From: Candidatus Hepatincola sp. Av
GTDB lineage: Bacteria > Pseudomonadota > Alphaproteobacteria > WRAU01 > Hepatincolaceae
Direction of reading: 5' to 3'
DNA length: 64,000 nucleotides
Assembly (NCBI GenBank): GCA_023518375.1
Contig: CP068450.1
Location: 186,001-250,000 of the forward strand
This document shows, one piece after another, positions 16,195-25,598 of this stretch. Position 1 is the stretch's first letter, and every line of letters starts with the position of its first letter. Under the pieces are notes generated by a model that saw nothing but the letters and a program-made list of their open reading frames with translations, did not search any database and was not told the origin of the DNA. A program made the translations under genes and the position numbers.

Positions 16195-17073
16195 ATGAGT
16201 GTAATGAAAAAATATATTTTTGTAGCTAAGCCTGGTATTGTAGTTTCTAATCTTTTAACTTTTTTCTGTGGCTTTATTGCTGCGGCTGATGGATACATTT
16301 TAGCTGATTGGAAAACTCTTATAGCCTCTTTAATAGGTACTACTATGGCATTAGCATCTTCTACCACTTTAAACAATTTTTTAGATCAAGACATAGATTA
16401 CCTAATGTCAAGAACTCATAATAGAGTTTCTGTAAATGGGAGTTTATCTAATAAACAAATCATACTGTATTTATTATGTCTTGGTTTAGTAGGTTTTATT
16501 ACATTGTTAGTTTTTGTAAACGTATTAACAACTTTGGTGATTCTAGCTGGTTATTTAGTATATATAGTTTTATATTCTATGAAATTTAAACGAACAACTA
16601 AGTATTCAACTTTAATTGGAAGTTTTTCAGGTGCAACGCTACCCTTAGCAGGTTATACTGCTTATGCTAATACTATAGATCTATATGGTTTATCTTTATT
16701 TTTAATTTTATTAGCTTGGCAAATGCCTCATTTTTATGCAATAGGTATATTTAGAATCAATGATTATAAATTAGCTAATATTCCTGTTATGCCAGTAGCT
16801 ACTTCAGTAAAAAACACTGTTAATCATATTTTTGTTTGGTCTATAATTTTTATGATTTGTGCTATATTACCTTTTGTATTACACGAGGCAGGCTATCTAT
16901 ATATTATTTTAGTAGTTCTAATATGCCTATACTGGATATTTATTTGTTACCAAGGTTTTACTACCAATAACTATACTTTATGGGCAAAACAAGTATTTTT
17001 TACTTCATTAATTGTACTTATGATATTGTTGTTAGTATTAATTTGTGATAAACTAGTAAATATGATAATCTAA
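16195..17073 (+). CDS. cyoE: Protoheme IX farnesyltransferase (heme O synthase)
   Basis: Membrane prenyltransferase that adds a farnesyl group to protoheme to make heme O, the cofactor of the bo-type oxidase encoded next. The 292-residue protein has about nine hydrophobic segments. The prenyl-diphosphate Mg site is NNFLDQDIDYLMSRTHNR at 60-77 (D-x3-D, M-x-RT-x2-R), and AWQMPHFYAIGIFRINDYKLANIPVMPV is the second conserved block. Translation may start at 16195 or at the in-frame ATG 16204; the shorter form begins MKKYIFVAKPG, which matches the family better. cyoE stands upstream of cyoA here, whereas it is last in the E. coli operon. Confidence 0.95.
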   Translation: MSVMKKYIFVAKPGIVVSNLLTFFCGFIAAADGYILADWKTLIASLIGTTMALASSTTLNNFLDQDIDYLMSRTHNRVSVNGSLSNKQIILYLLCLGLVGFITLLVFVNVLTTLVILAGYLVYIVLYSMKFKRTTKYSTLIGSFSGATLPLAGYTAYANTIDLYGLSLFLILLAWQMPHFYAIGIFRINDYKLANIPVMPVATSVKNTVNHIFVWSIIFMICAILPFVLHEAGYLYIILVVLICLYWIFICYQGFTTNNYTLWAKQVFFTSLIVLMILLLVLICDKLVNMII

Positions 17074-17116
17074 AAGTTATGAATGAGTAAATTCATAGTA
17101 TTAGGCTTATTTTTTT

Positions 17117-17191
17117 ATGAAAATGATAAACTTATTTTTACTTCTTAGATTCTTTATAATATTATCTTCTTGTGTATTGTTACCTAGATGA
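17117..17191 (+). pseudogene. Decayed duplicate of the cyoA 5' end
   Basis: The 75 bases from ATG 17117 align with the first part of cyoA (from 17263) over about 60 bases with few differences: both read M-K-x-I-x-LFLLL, both end the signal region in LSSC. Here the frame stops after 24 codons (MKMINLFLLLRFFIILSSCV to the stop at 17189). It lies 72 bases before cyoA. It is best explained as a partial tandem duplication; it could still make a tiny lipoprotein. Confidence 0.65.
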
Positions 17192-17262
17192 ATGACTGAT
17201 ACAATATTACATAGAGTAAGAAAATAAATATGATTAATAACGTATTCGGGGCTATTTTTTAA

Positions 17263-18153
17263 ATGAAAGCAATAAAATTATTTTTACTTCTTGGCTTTTC
17301 TGTATTGCTATCTTCTTGTGGCGGAATTTTATCACCCTTTGGTTTTATTGCTAGTGAACAGAAAACGCTAATTATTACCGCTTTTTCAGTTATGCTGATA
17401 GTTGTGATTCCTGTGCTAGTATTAACAGTAGTTTTAGCTTTTAAGTACAGAGCAGGTAATAATAAAAACACCTATACTCCAGAGTGGGCTCATAATGTAA
17501 AATTAGAACTTTTTTGGTGGCTTATTCCAATTATTATTATAGTATTTTTATCTATTTTAACTTGGGTAACTTCACACTCTCTTGATCCCTACAAAAAACT
17601 AGATTCCGATAAAGAATCTATTAGAATACAAGTAATATCTTTAAATTGGAAATGGTTATTTATTTACCCAGATTATGGTATAGCTACAATTAATTATATT
17701 GAAGTTCCTGTGGGTACTCCAATTGATTTTTCTTTAGCATCAGATGCACCTATGAACTCTTTTTGGATTCCGCAAATAGCAGGGCAAATTTATACAATGA
17801 AAGGTATGACTACCCAATTACACATTTTAGTTGATAAAGAGGGTAAATATAAAGGTGTATCTTCTAATTATAGTGGAGTAGGTTTTGAAGGTATGAAATT
17901 TACTCTTGTTGGTACTTCTCAAGATGAGTTTGATAACTGGGTTGATAGTGTGAAAGGATCTAGCAAGATTCTAGACCAAGATACCTACGATAGTTTAGTT
18001 TTAGATAGTATTAATAATCCTGTAGAGTTATATGTATTAGGTGATAATCAAATATTTAAAAAAGCTATAAAGAAATATATGAATATGCCTAATGATAATC
18101 ATGGAAAAATAATCCATAACTCAACTTTTGGTGTGAAGAATTCATCTAATTAA
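17263..18153 (+). CDS. cyoA: Cytochrome bo3 quinol oxidase subunit II
   Basis: Subunit II of the proton-pumping quinol oxidase. A lipoprotein signal ends at LLSSC (Cys19). Two transmembrane helices follow (about 42-66 and 85-106), then a periplasmic cupredoxin domain with NWKWLFIYPDYGIATINYIEVPVGTPI and APMNSFWIPQIAGQIYTMKGM. The CuA cysteines and histidines of cytochrome c oxidases are missing, as expected for a quinol-using enzyme. Length 296 is normal. First gene of a tightly packed cyoABCD operon, 31 bases before cyoB. Confidence 0.97.
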   Translation: MKAIKLFLLLGFSVLLSSCGGILSPFGFIASEQKTLIITAFSVMLIVVIPVLVLTVVLAFKYRAGNNKNTYTPEWAHNVKLELFWWLIPIIIIVFLSILTWVTSHSLDPYKKLDSDKESIRIQVISLNWKWLFIYPDYGIATINYIEVPVGTPIDFSLASDAPMNSFWIPQIAGQIYTMKGMTTQLHILVDKEGKYKGVSSNYSGVGFEGMKFTLVGTSQDEFDNWVDSVKGSSKILDQDTYDSLVLDSINNPVELYVLGDNQIFKKAIKKYMNMPNDNHGKIIHNSTFGVKNSSN

Positions 18154-18184
18154 GATGGTAATAATATTTGTTAAGGAGTATTAA

Positions 18185-20140
18185 ATGTTTGGAAAATTAA
18201 GTTTAGACTATTTACCGCACGATCCTATAATTATCGGAGCTGGTATACTTATGGGAATAGTTGCTTTAACTGTACTAATTTTATTAACGGTTTTAGGAAG
18301 GTGGGGTTGGCTTTGGCGTGAATGGATAACTACGGTAGACCATAAAAAAATTGGTACAATGTATATTCTAGTAGCTTTACTCATGTTACTTAGAGGATTC
18401 TCTGATGTTGTGATGATGCGTTCTCAACTTGTTCTTACTGGTAGTGGTATAAATCTGGTAGATCCTGACCACTTTGCCCAGCTGTTTACAGGGCATGGAG
18501 TAATTATGATATTCTTTGTGGCTATGCCTTTAATGTTTGGTTTGTTTAATTGGGTTGTTCCGTTACAAATTGGTGCCAGAGATGTTGCTTTCCCTTATTT
18601 GAATGCTTTAAGTTTTTGGGTATTTGTAGTAGGTGCTATGCTGGTTAATGTGTCTTTAGTAATTGGTAAATTTGCAACTGCTGGTTGGTTAGCTTATCCA
18701 CCTTTGTCTAATAGTTTTTATAGCCCGGGTGTAGGTATGGATTATTATATCTGGTCTATTCAAATATCTGGTATAGGGAGCTTAATTTCAGGAATAAACT
18801 TTTTTACTACTATTACAAAAATGCGAGCAAAAGGCATGACTTGGCTTAAAATGCCTGTGTTTTCTTGGTCTGTTTATTTTGCTAGTATTTTAATTATGAT
18901 GGCTTTCCCTGTACTTTCTGTGGTATTAGGAACTTTAGCTTTAGATAGATTTTTTGGTACGCATTTTTATTCAACCGTATTAGGTGGAAATGCTATGCTT
19001 TATATTAATTTAATATGGATTTGGGGGCACCCAGAAGTATATATTTTAGTGTTACCTGCCTTTGGGGTTTTATCGGAAGTAGTTGCTACTTTTGCCCAAA
19101 AAAAGTTATTTGGTTATTTCACTATGGTTATTGCTCTTGGGATTATTACTATTTTATCTGGCTTGGTTTGGGTGCATCACTTCTTTACAATGGGTAATGG
19201 TGGCACCGTTAACGCTGTTTTTGGAATAGCTACAATGATTATAGCTATTCCTACAGGAGTTAAAGTGTTTAACTGGTTAGCTACTATGTATAGGGGAAAA
19301 ATTATTTTTTCTACTTCCATGTTGTTTTTAATAGCCTTTTTGTTAGCTTTTACTTTAGGTGGAATGTCTGGGGTGATGATGTCTATTCCTGCAGCTGATT
19401 TCCAGTTTCATAATAGTTTATTTTTAGTGGCTCACTTTCATAATACTATTATTGGTGGAGTTGTATTTGGTTATTTTGCTGGTTTATATTATTGGTTCCC
19501 TAAAATTTTTGGTTTTAAATTATACGAACCATTAGGTAGAATAGCAGTATTCTGTTGGTTGATTGGATTCTTTGTTGCTTTTATTCCTGTATATATTTTA
19601 GGAATTATGGGGGTAACACGTAGGTTATATACTTACGATAACTCTCAATGGCAATTTTATTTTATTATTGCTGCCATAGGAACTGCTATTATTGGTTTAG
19701 GAGTTGTAATCCAACTTATACAAGTATTATGGAGTATCATTAATAGAAAGAAACTAGCTTGTGATGGTGACCCATGGAATGGTCGTACCTTAGAATGGTC
19801 TATCCCATCACCAGCACCTTTTTATAATTTTGCTCATGAACCACATGTAACCCAACTAGATGATTTTTGGTATAAGAAGCAAAAGCATGTGAAAGAATCA
19901 AAGCAATCTTATGAAGATATTCATATGCCTTTAAATACTAATGTACCTGTGATTATTGGTATATTTAGTTTTATCTGTGGATTCTCAATAGTTTTTCATA
20001 TTAATTGGTTAATTATACTTTCTTTTGCTATTATAGTTATTGCATTATTAGTAAGATCTTTTGATAAAAATAAAGACTATTATGTAAAAGCAAAAGATGT
20101 AAAATCAATAGAAGATAAGTTTAAAAAAGGTGTTTTATAA
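18185..20140 (+). CDS. cyoB: Cytochrome bo3 quinol oxidase subunit I
   Basis: Catalytic subunit carrying heme b, heme o3 and CuB; reduces oxygen to water and pumps protons. The 651-residue protein shows the signature WGHPEVYILVLPAFG (CuB His and the His-Tyr crosslink), HHFFTMGN (the two further CuB ligands), and LFLVAHFHNTIIGG with the heme o3 and heme b ligands. DRFFGTHF and the RRLYTYDN loop are also typical. AAGGAG lies 7 bases before the ATG. Its stop and the cyoC start share one base (TAATG), which implies coupled translation. Confidence 0.98.
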   Translation: MFGKLSLDYLPHDPIIIGAGILMGIVALTVLILLTVLGRWGWLWREWITTVDHKKIGTMYILVALLMLLRGFSDVVMMRSQLVLTGSGINLVDPDHFAQLFTGHGVIMIFFVAMPLMFGLFNWVVPLQIGARDVAFPYLNALSFWVFVVGAMLVNVSLVIGKFATAGWLAYPPLSNSFYSPGVGMDYYIWSIQISGIGSLISGINFFTTITKMRAKGMTWLKMPVFSWSVYFASILIMMAFPVLSVVLGTLALDRFFGTHFYSTVLGGNAMLYINLIWIWGHPEVYILVLPAFGVLSEVVATFAQKKLFGYFTMVIALGIITILSGLVWVHHFFTMGNGGTVNAVFGIATMIIAIPTGVKVFNWLATMYRGKIIFSTSMLFLIAFLLAFTLGGMSGVMMSIPAADFQFHNSLFLVAHFHNTIIGGVVFGYFAGLYYWFPKIFGFKLYEPLGRIAVFCWLIGFFVAFIPVYILGIMGVTRRLYTYDNSQWQFYFIIAAIGTAIIGLGVVIQLIQVLWSIINRKKLACDGDPWNGRTLEWSIPSPAPFYNFAHEPHVTQLDDFWYKKQKHVKESKQSYEDIHMPLNTNVPVIIGIFSFICGFSIVFHINWLIILSFAIIVIALLVRSFDKNKDYYVKAKDVKSIEDKFKKGVL

Positions 20141-20724
20141 TGGATAAAAATATAGATAAATTACACGAGCATCATGAGATGCATGCAAGAGATATATCCC
20201 TATATGGTTTTTGGATATACATAATGACAGACTGTATTTTATTTGGAACTTTGTTTCTTATTTTCATTGTTCTAACATCAGGTATGCACCCTTATAATTT
20301 CAGTTTACCTTATGTAATGACTGAAACTTTAGCATTATTAACTAGCAGTTTTACCTTTGGTATGGCTGTATTGAATATGCATAAAAAGATGCTTAATCAA
20401 GTATTTATTTGGATAGGTATTACTTTTATTTTAGGAGCAACTTTTATATTCTTAGAAGTAAGGGAGTTTATCCATTTAGTATCAGAAGGTTATACTTGGA
20501 CTACTCATGCGTATTTCTCGGCATTTTTTACTTTGGTAGGAACTCATGGTATCCATGTAACTATTGGTTTAATATGGATGTTAGCATTAATTATTCAAAT
20601 TGCTATGCGAGGAATTACTGCCCATAATACTACAAAATTAATGGTGTTAAGTTTGTTTTGGCATTTTTTAGATATTGTTTGGATTTTTGTTTTTAGTATA
20701 GTTTATTTAGTAGGAGCGTTATAA
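20140..20724 (+). CDS. cyoC: Cytochrome bo3 quinol oxidase subunit III
   Basis: Five-helix subunit III of the heme-copper oxidase, 194 residues. Motifs LYGFWIYIMTDCILFGTLF, LNMHKKMLNQVFIWIG, FFTLVGTHGIHVTIGLIWM and LFWHFLDIVWIFVFSIVYL are those of the family. It helps stabilise subunit I. Overlaps both neighbours by one base. Confidence 0.97.
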   Translation: MDKNIDKLHEHHEMHARDISLYGFWIYIMTDCILFGTLFLIFIVLTSGMHPYNFSLPYVMTETLALLTSSFTFGMAVLNMHKKMLNQVFIWIGITFILGATFIFLEVREFIHLVSEGYTWTTHAYFSAFFTLVGTHGIHVTIGLIWMLALIIQIAMRGITAHNTTKLMVLSLFWHFLDIVWIFVFSIVYLVGAL

Positions 20725-21038
20725 TGTCCCATAAAATTCATAATGAGCATAATAGCTCTAGTAAAAATTATATTATTGGTTTTATTCTTTCTATAGTTTT
20801 TACAATAATTGCTTTTTATTCTGTAGGTAGTGATATGACTAAAGGTTGGATACTATTTACAATTTTCTTTGCTGCTATTGTACAATTATTTATTCAATTA
20901 TGGTTTTTCTTACATCTTGATCAAGAAAGTAAACCATTTTATATGACTCAAGCATTTGCTTTTGCTGTTCTAACCTTATTTATATTTGTAGGTGGTAGTT
21001 TATGGGTAATGTACGAATTGAATTATAATATGATGTAA
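20724..21038 (+). CDS. cyoD: Cytochrome bo3 quinol oxidase subunit IV
   Basis: Small three-helix subunit, 104 residues, with the family pattern YIIGFILSIVFTIIAF, then IVQLFIQLWFFLHLDQES, then FVGGSLWVMYELN. Required for CuB site assembly in E. coli. Last gene of the operon; a strong terminator follows about 55 bases later. Confidence 0.95.
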   Translation: MSHKIHNEHNSSSKNYIIGFILSIVFTIIAFYSVGSDMTKGWILFTIFFAAIVQLFIQLWFFLHLDQESKPFYMTQAFAFAVLTLFIFVGGSLWVMYELNYNMM

Positions 21039-21093
21039 TTTAACCAAAAATAGTTGCATTGTAATTACAAAATATAGTAATTAAATTAAAATC

Positions 21094-21130
21094 AATGGCA
21101 ATAGTGAATAAAAACTATTGCCATTTTTAT
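21094..21130 (+). terminator. Terminator of the cyo operon
   Basis: An 11-bp perfect stem, 21094-21104 (AATGGCAATAG) with 21115-21125, a 10-base A-rich loop and a T run. It ends the cyoABCD transcript. Confidence 0.85.
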
Positions 21131-21748
21131 ACACAGAGAATTCTTATTATAATCATATAAAAATAATCAAAAACTTATTTTGCTATTTAATCTTTCCAAA
21201 ATTGCCATTATATTTTTCCCGCTACATCTATAAAAAAGTTATCAAAACTTAAGCTAGAAAACTTGTTATTAAAAGTGTAATTTATTGAATGCTGATAGTG
21301 ATAAGAAGAAAACAAGAATGTTAATTTCTTTATTAAAGAAAGGATAAGCTGAATAATCTTATAATGATTAATCTATTTTAAATCTAACGCATTGAAGGCC
21401 ATTTTTAACTTTTGGATTATTATTTTTTCTACTTAGTGTTCTACTGTTTACCAATATACTTTTTTATACATCTTTTCACGTATACATTGGGTATTATAAA
21501 TATTACTATACCAACTAATACATTTTTAGAGGTGCAGCTTTGTTTTTAATATTTTAACTATTGACTGCTTAGATTATTTACTCACTTTATCAATTTTGCT
21601 ACTTGTGGAGTTATTAAAGTAAGCATAATTGCTATTACTCTGTATTTGTTTTATAGGATAGTGAAATATATTAAGAGGTAAAAGGTATTACAACATATTT
21701 TTATAGCAAAATATTTTACATTATTTTGTTAGGTAATATCTGCACCTA
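21131..21748. other. Gene-free degenerate tract
   Basis: No open frame with start, ribosome site and plausible composition on either strand. It lies beside the lipoprotein pseudogene at 21749-21934, so it may hold the decayed 3' part of that gene and other eroded genes, but I could not align anything specific. The GGTGCAG element occurs near 21531 and, inverted, near 21741. Confidence 0.5.
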
Positions 21749-21934
21749 TTAAAGTAAATATAAACTTCCTTTGTAATTGTTAGTATAACCATTTCCATTA
21801 TAACTAACTAAATATACAGCTTCATCTATTACTCTTTCTGAAAAACCACCGTTTAAATTATGTTGCTAAGAAGTAGCACCGCTAATTAGAAAGAGTAATA
21901 ATCCAAAAATTAAATAAATATATATATTTTTTAT
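21749..21934 (-). pseudogene. Broken small lipoprotein gene (CC0125/CC1285-like)
   Basis: Read on the minus strand, one frame of 62 codons gives IKNIYIYLIFGLLLFLISGA-TS, an in-frame TAG, then QHNLNGGFSERVIDEAVYLV, then SYNGNGYTNNYKG. The block GGFSE-x-x-ID-x-x-x-Y-x-VSY-x-GNGYT is typical of alphaproteobacterial lipoproteins of the CC0125/CC1285 type. Three defects are visible: the start codon is ATA, the lipobox cysteine is Ala, and there is an internal stop; the usual C-terminal A-x-x-LL-x-x-AAELT part is absent. The signal-peptide and motif layout make chance unlikely. Confidence 0.65.
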
Positions 21935-22060
21935 GTACCTATAATACCTATAAAACAATGTAATAAAATAAAAGAGGCTAACCCTTATATTACTAATTAA
22001 GTACTTAAACCATTAACCTAACAATGAATCTTAGGCAAATAAGCTTTTATTAGTAAGAAA

Positions 22061-22092
22061 AATGGCTATGTTATATTCACATAGCCATTTTA
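22061..22092 (-). terminator. Terminator of the peptide transporter gene
   Basis: An 11-bp stem, 22061-22071 with 22079-22089; on the minus strand it is followed by a T run (complement of the A tract just below 22061). It lies about 30 bases past the transporter stop. Confidence 0.75.
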
Positions 22093-22121
22093 GTTAAAGG
22101 TTATTACTTTAAGGTTATTTC

Positions 22122-23561
22122 TTATTCTACGTAAGCACCATGCCCAATAATTTTATTTAATGAACCACTAAATACCCATAATAAAATACCAACAATTAAA
22201 GTACCTAAACCTATTAATCCAAAAGTATTGGCGTATAGATATAAACGTTCTTGGTTACTTATTATAGACTCTGAAGTTGTAAAGTTTCCAACCCATGCTG
22301 AAACTGGCCCAGCTACCATAGCAGATACAAACCATAAACCAGTAACAAAACCACTCATAGCTCTTGGGCATAATTCGGCAACCATAGCGATTCCTAAACC
22401 ACTAATTAATAACTCTGAGGTAGACTGAAACAGATAATTCAAGAATAGGAACCAGTTACTAACATGCCCTTGCCCATCATTTAAAAAGTTCATTAAATAC
22501 ATCAAACCAAAGGCAATGCCACTTAGCCAAAAGCCAATAGCAAATTTTTGTGAATGGCTTAATTTCCAATATGGATAGAAAAATTTAGTAAATACAAAAC
22601 TCATAACAATAATAACCACAGGGTTTAATACCTGATAAATTGGTGCTGGTAATTCATAACCAAAAAATACTCTATCAACACCTGATTCTGCTAAAAAAGT
22701 TAAAGTTGTAGGTTGTTGATTATATAAAACAAAAAACAAAATACCACAAGCTATTAAAAATAAAGCAACCAACATACGGTCTCTTTGTTGTTTCTTATAT
22801 TTAAAAGATAAATAAATAAAATAAATAAAGCCAATTACAGCAATAGTCCACACAATAGCAGAAACTAATGAAGGGTGTGTAAGAAGTTTTGCTACAACAA
22901 ACACAGAAATCAACGATACAACAATAATAGCTAATAATTTTACAGCATTTAAAGGTTTATTATCTGCAGGAGTTCCAATAGCACCTAATTTAGAATACAT
23001 ACCTAAATAGCCTAATAAACCAATGGATAAACCAATTGCCGCTACCGAAAAAGCAGCATTATAACTAATTTCTTGGGCAACAATAGGAGTGATAATCATA
23101 GAAATCATAGAGCCAACATTAATAGCCATATAATAAAGAGTCACAGCACTATCTAATAAATGTTGTTCTTTACCTTTTTCAAACATCTTTGAAATTAAAG
23201 AGCTAGGATTTGCTTTAAATAATGAATTTCCTACTACGATAGCACCTAAGGCGTAAAAAACAGTATCAGCATGAGAAATTGTTAATAAAGCATAAGCACA
23301 AAATAGTATGAAAGCACCAATCATTATCATTCTTTTGGCACCAATTACATGATCACCTAACCAACCACCAATATAATTAAAACCATAAACAAAAGCAGAA
23401 AAAGAACCAAAAGTAACAATAGAAACAGATTCACTATAACCTAAGTGTTTTACAAAATAATATGGAATGATTCCTTGAACAGCATAGTATCCGAATCTTT
23501 CCCATAATTCAATGATCCATATTATCCAAAATTGAAAGGGGAGTTTTTGCTTAGTAGTCAT
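22122..23561 (-). CDS. POT-family proton-dependent di/tripeptide transporter
   Basis: Major facilitator of the POT/PTR2 family, importing di- and tripeptides with protons. The signature is IIELWERFGYYAVQGIIPYYF near residues 15-35, containing the E-x-x-ERF-x-YY motif required for proton coupling. GGWLGDHVIGAKRMIMIGAF matches the MFS loop motif, and TALYYMAINVG-like SAVTLYYMAINVGSMI is the PTR2 signature. About 13-14 hydrophobic segments; 479 residues, normal. A monocistronic unit with its own terminator. Peptide import suits a host-associated or amino-acid-consuming lifestyle, in line with two amino-acid symporters further on. Confidence 0.93.
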   Translation of the reverse strand: MTTKQKLPFQFWIIWIIELWERFGYYAVQGIIPYYFVKHLGYSESVSIVTFGSFSAFVYGFNYIGGWLGDHVIGAKRMIMIGAFILFCAYALLTISHADTVFYALGAIVVGNSLFKANPSSLISKMFEKGKEQHLLDSAVTLYYMAINVGSMISMIITPIVAQEISYNAAFSVAAIGLSIGLLGYLGMYSKLGAIGTPADNKPLNAVKLLAIIVVSLISVFVVAKLLTHPSLVSAIVWTIAVIGFIYFIYLSFKYKKQQRDRMLVALFLIACGILFFVLYNQQPTTLTFLAESGVDRVFFGYELPAPIYQVLNPVVIIVMSFVFTKFFYPYWKLSHSQKFAIGFWLSGIAFGLMYLMNFLNDGQGHVSNWFLFLNYLFQSTSELLISGLGIAMVAELCPRAMSGFVTGLWFVSAMVAGPVSAWVGNFTTSESIISNQERLYLYANTFGLIGLGTLIVGILLWVFSGSLNKIIGHGAYVE

Positions 23562-23762
23562 GAGGTATCCTCCTCTCTGTTAGATTGATAAATAATAAAA
23601 TTAAATTTTCTTTTAAAATAAAATAAGTATGAGAGTTTTTGAAGGATCTGTCAATCACAAGATGATAAGATTTAGCAAAATGAACAAACTTACTTGTTAT
23701 AATTTGTTTTTAAATCACAAGGGTAATGTTACAAGTTGTAATGATTCTACAATGCCGAAAAG

Positions 23763-24308
23763 TTAGTCTGTGCTTAGGTATTTATTTAGGGTTATTAGTA
23801 AGTTTTCTAAAGTATCTTTAGTTTCATTTTGTGGAATAAGACTTTCTAAATCTGTATGATTCCCAAAATCTTGGAATTCTAAATAGTGAATATTGGGTTT
23901 ATTAAGAGCAAATTCTTGTTGAGCTAGTTTTGCTAATTTATAACTATCTACTCCTAAAAGCCTTTTAGGTTCTGTACCAATAATAATTTGTTTTACAGAA
24001 GGTTGGTAATTGTAGAAAAATATCATGGGAAAAAGAGCTGTAGTATAATGGTTTAAATAACTTTCTAATTGTTGAGAACTATTAATTTTAGGGCTGGCAC
24101 AGTGAATTACTGTATTAATATTATGAGTATCTATAATATGTTTTAATAAGCAAGCATCAGCAACAGAGCCTTCATAAAGGTAAAGAAAATTTGGGTTCTT
24201 TTGTTTTACAATATCTAAACCATAATAGTTATTAGGTATTTTAGATAATTTTAAAAACTGTTGAGCTAAATAACTATGGGCTCCTAAAATTAAAATATTT
24301 TTTAACAT
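23763..24308 (-). CDS. Short NAD(P)-binding epimerase/SDR-like protein
   Basis: A 181-residue protein, about 60 percent of the size of extended SDR epimerases. The Rossmann nucleotide motif is LILGAHSYLAQQFLK (G-A-x-S-x-L-x-x). NINTVIHCASPKINSSQ corresponds to the T-V-x-H-x-A-A strand, and GVDSYKLAKLAQQEF to the Y-x-x-x-K active-site helix. The substrate-binding C-terminal half is missing, so the reaction cannot be named. The frame is intact with a normal start, so it may be a shortened but expressed protein. It shares orientation with the NlpC/P60 gene 26 bases upstream. Confidence 0.65.
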   Translation of the reverse strand: MLKNILILGAHSYLAQQFLKLSKIPNNYYGLDIVKQKNPNFLYLYEGSVADACLLKHIIDTHNINTVIHCASPKINSSQQLESYLNHYTTALFPMIFFYNYQPSVKQIIIGTEPKRLLGVDSYKLAKLAQQEFALNKPNIHYLEFQDFGNHTDLESLIPQNETKDTLENLLITLNKYLSTD

Positions 24309-24334
24309 GTTGATTCTAAACCTAAAAAGATGAG

Positions 24335-24931
24335 TTAACTATTTACGCTATTGGTTTTCCCTTCTTTATTAGAGTTATTTGCATTATTAGTAACTCTTTT
24401 AGTAATACGACGTGTGTTAAGGTACCGAGATTTCCAATAGGAATTATGAGAAAAATTAATTAATTCTACCTCTTTACCAGTACGTGGAGCATGAATCATA
24501 AAGCCATTACCTACATATACCCCCACATGATCTGGGTGGTTAAAAATATGCCACCATTTTTTATTAGTATCAAAAAATACTAAGTCTCCAGCTTTCTTCC
24601 TTAAAAATACATGCCGAGAATTCTTATACAAATTAGTAGTATCTCTTGGAACTGTTTCATCTAATTTTTTATAAGTAAAGTAAACTAAACCAGAACAATC
24701 AAAACCAGTGGTAGGGTTAGTACCACCATAAGCATAGGGAGCACCAATTTGCTTTGAGGCAGTTTCTACAATTTTAATATCGTGCTTACTAACAGAAGCA
24801 CAGCTTGCAAGTAGTAGTAATAAGCCTAAGGCAATAAATACTTTATACCAAATTATTCTAAAATATCCCTTATTTAAAGTACTTGGAAAGAAGTTATAGT
24901 TATCAATAGAATGGTCTTTATATAAATACAT
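24335..24931 (-). CDS. NlpC/P60 lipoprotein, murein endopeptidase
   Basis: Cell-wall hydrolase likely cutting peptide crosslinks. The lipobox LLASC gives Cys44; the N-terminal 28 residues before the hydrophobic stretch are unusually long, so the real start may be internal at a non-ATG codon. The NlpC/P60 catalytic residues are present: Cys79 in TTGFDCSGLVYFTYKK, His in PDHVGVYVGNGFMIHAPRTG (two conserved His positions). APYAYGGTNPTTGFDCSG is the classic entry motif. 198 residues. A PRDTTNLY segment supports the Spr/MepS-like subclass. Confidence 0.9.
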   Translation of the reverse strand: MYLYKDHSIDNYNFFPSTLNKGYFRIIWYKVFIALGLLLLLASCASVSKHDIKIVETASKQIGAPYAYGGTNPTTGFDCSGLVYFTYKKLDETVPRDTTNLYKNSRHVFLRKKAGDLVFFDTNKKWWHIFNHPDHVGVYVGNGFMIHAPRTGKEVELINFSHNSYWKSRYLNTRRITKRVTNNANNSNKEGKTNSVNS

Positions 24932-25067
24932 TTAAAATATTTCAATAGATAATTTTCAATAGATAATAATTATACCTAATTTTGTTGCCAATAATACCAC
25001 AGAAGAGGATAATAAAAAGTTAATTAGTTAATTAATACATGGTAGGAAGTTAATTCTAAGAATAAGA

Positions 25068-25589
25068 TTAATTATAAGGCAAGCCAATTTTTTCTAAAGG
25101 AATAGTATTAAAATAATAGTAGCAACCAACTTCTTGAATATAATGTAAAACATCTTTATATTTGTTTTGTAGGAACCAGTTATTTAATAAGTACACATAT
25201 TCAATATTAATATTACTTTGGGATAATAATTTTTTATATTGTTGTTTTTTAAAATGGCAAGTTTGTAGTTTTTCATCTACAGTTCCTTTTACTTGCTGAA
25301 ATTTACATTCTACAATGTAAATAGTATTAGGTTCTATTACATAAATGCTATTATCTGGTAAAATTTTTTTTGAAATGCAATCTTGCCAATTAATATTAAG
25401 AGAATCTAAGAATTTATAAAAAGCTCTTTGTTTGAATAATTTAGCTACAAGCTTCCCTTGATAGTAAACATGGTTTTTATCATTAACTTTATAAGAGGGT
25501 TGAGATTGTAAAAAAGTTTTTACATCTGCTATTCCTTCAAAGCCCAAGCCTGTTTTAGTACTAGCTCCGCCCTTACTTCCTATTCTCAT
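25068..25589 (-). CDS. Type II restriction endonuclease, PD-(D/E)xK fold
   Basis: A 173-residue nuclease, directly downstream of a DNA methyltransferase gene (9-base gap), so together a Type II restriction-modification pair. The N-terminus SKGGASTKTGLGFEG is a typical opening of this nuclease group. The active site is PDNSIYVIEPNTIYIVECKFQ: Asp79 in KILPDN and E94-x-K96. The following GTVDEKLQTCHFKKQQYKKLL is a strong family signature. It resembles small orphan-type REases annotated as PD-(D/E)XK superfamily. The recognition site cannot be read from sequence; the methyltransferase type suggests a palindromic adenine target. Confidence 0.8.
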   Translation of the reverse strand: MRIGSKGGASTKTGLGFEGIADVKTFLQSQPSYKVNDKNHVYYQGKLVAKLFKQRAFYKFLDSLNINWQDCISKKILPDNSIYVIEPNTIYIVECKFQQVKGTVDEKLQTCHFKKQQYKKLLSQSNINIEYVYLLNNWFLQNKYKDVLHYIQEVGCYYYFNTIPLEKIGLPYN

Positions 25590-25598
25590 AGTGTAGAC

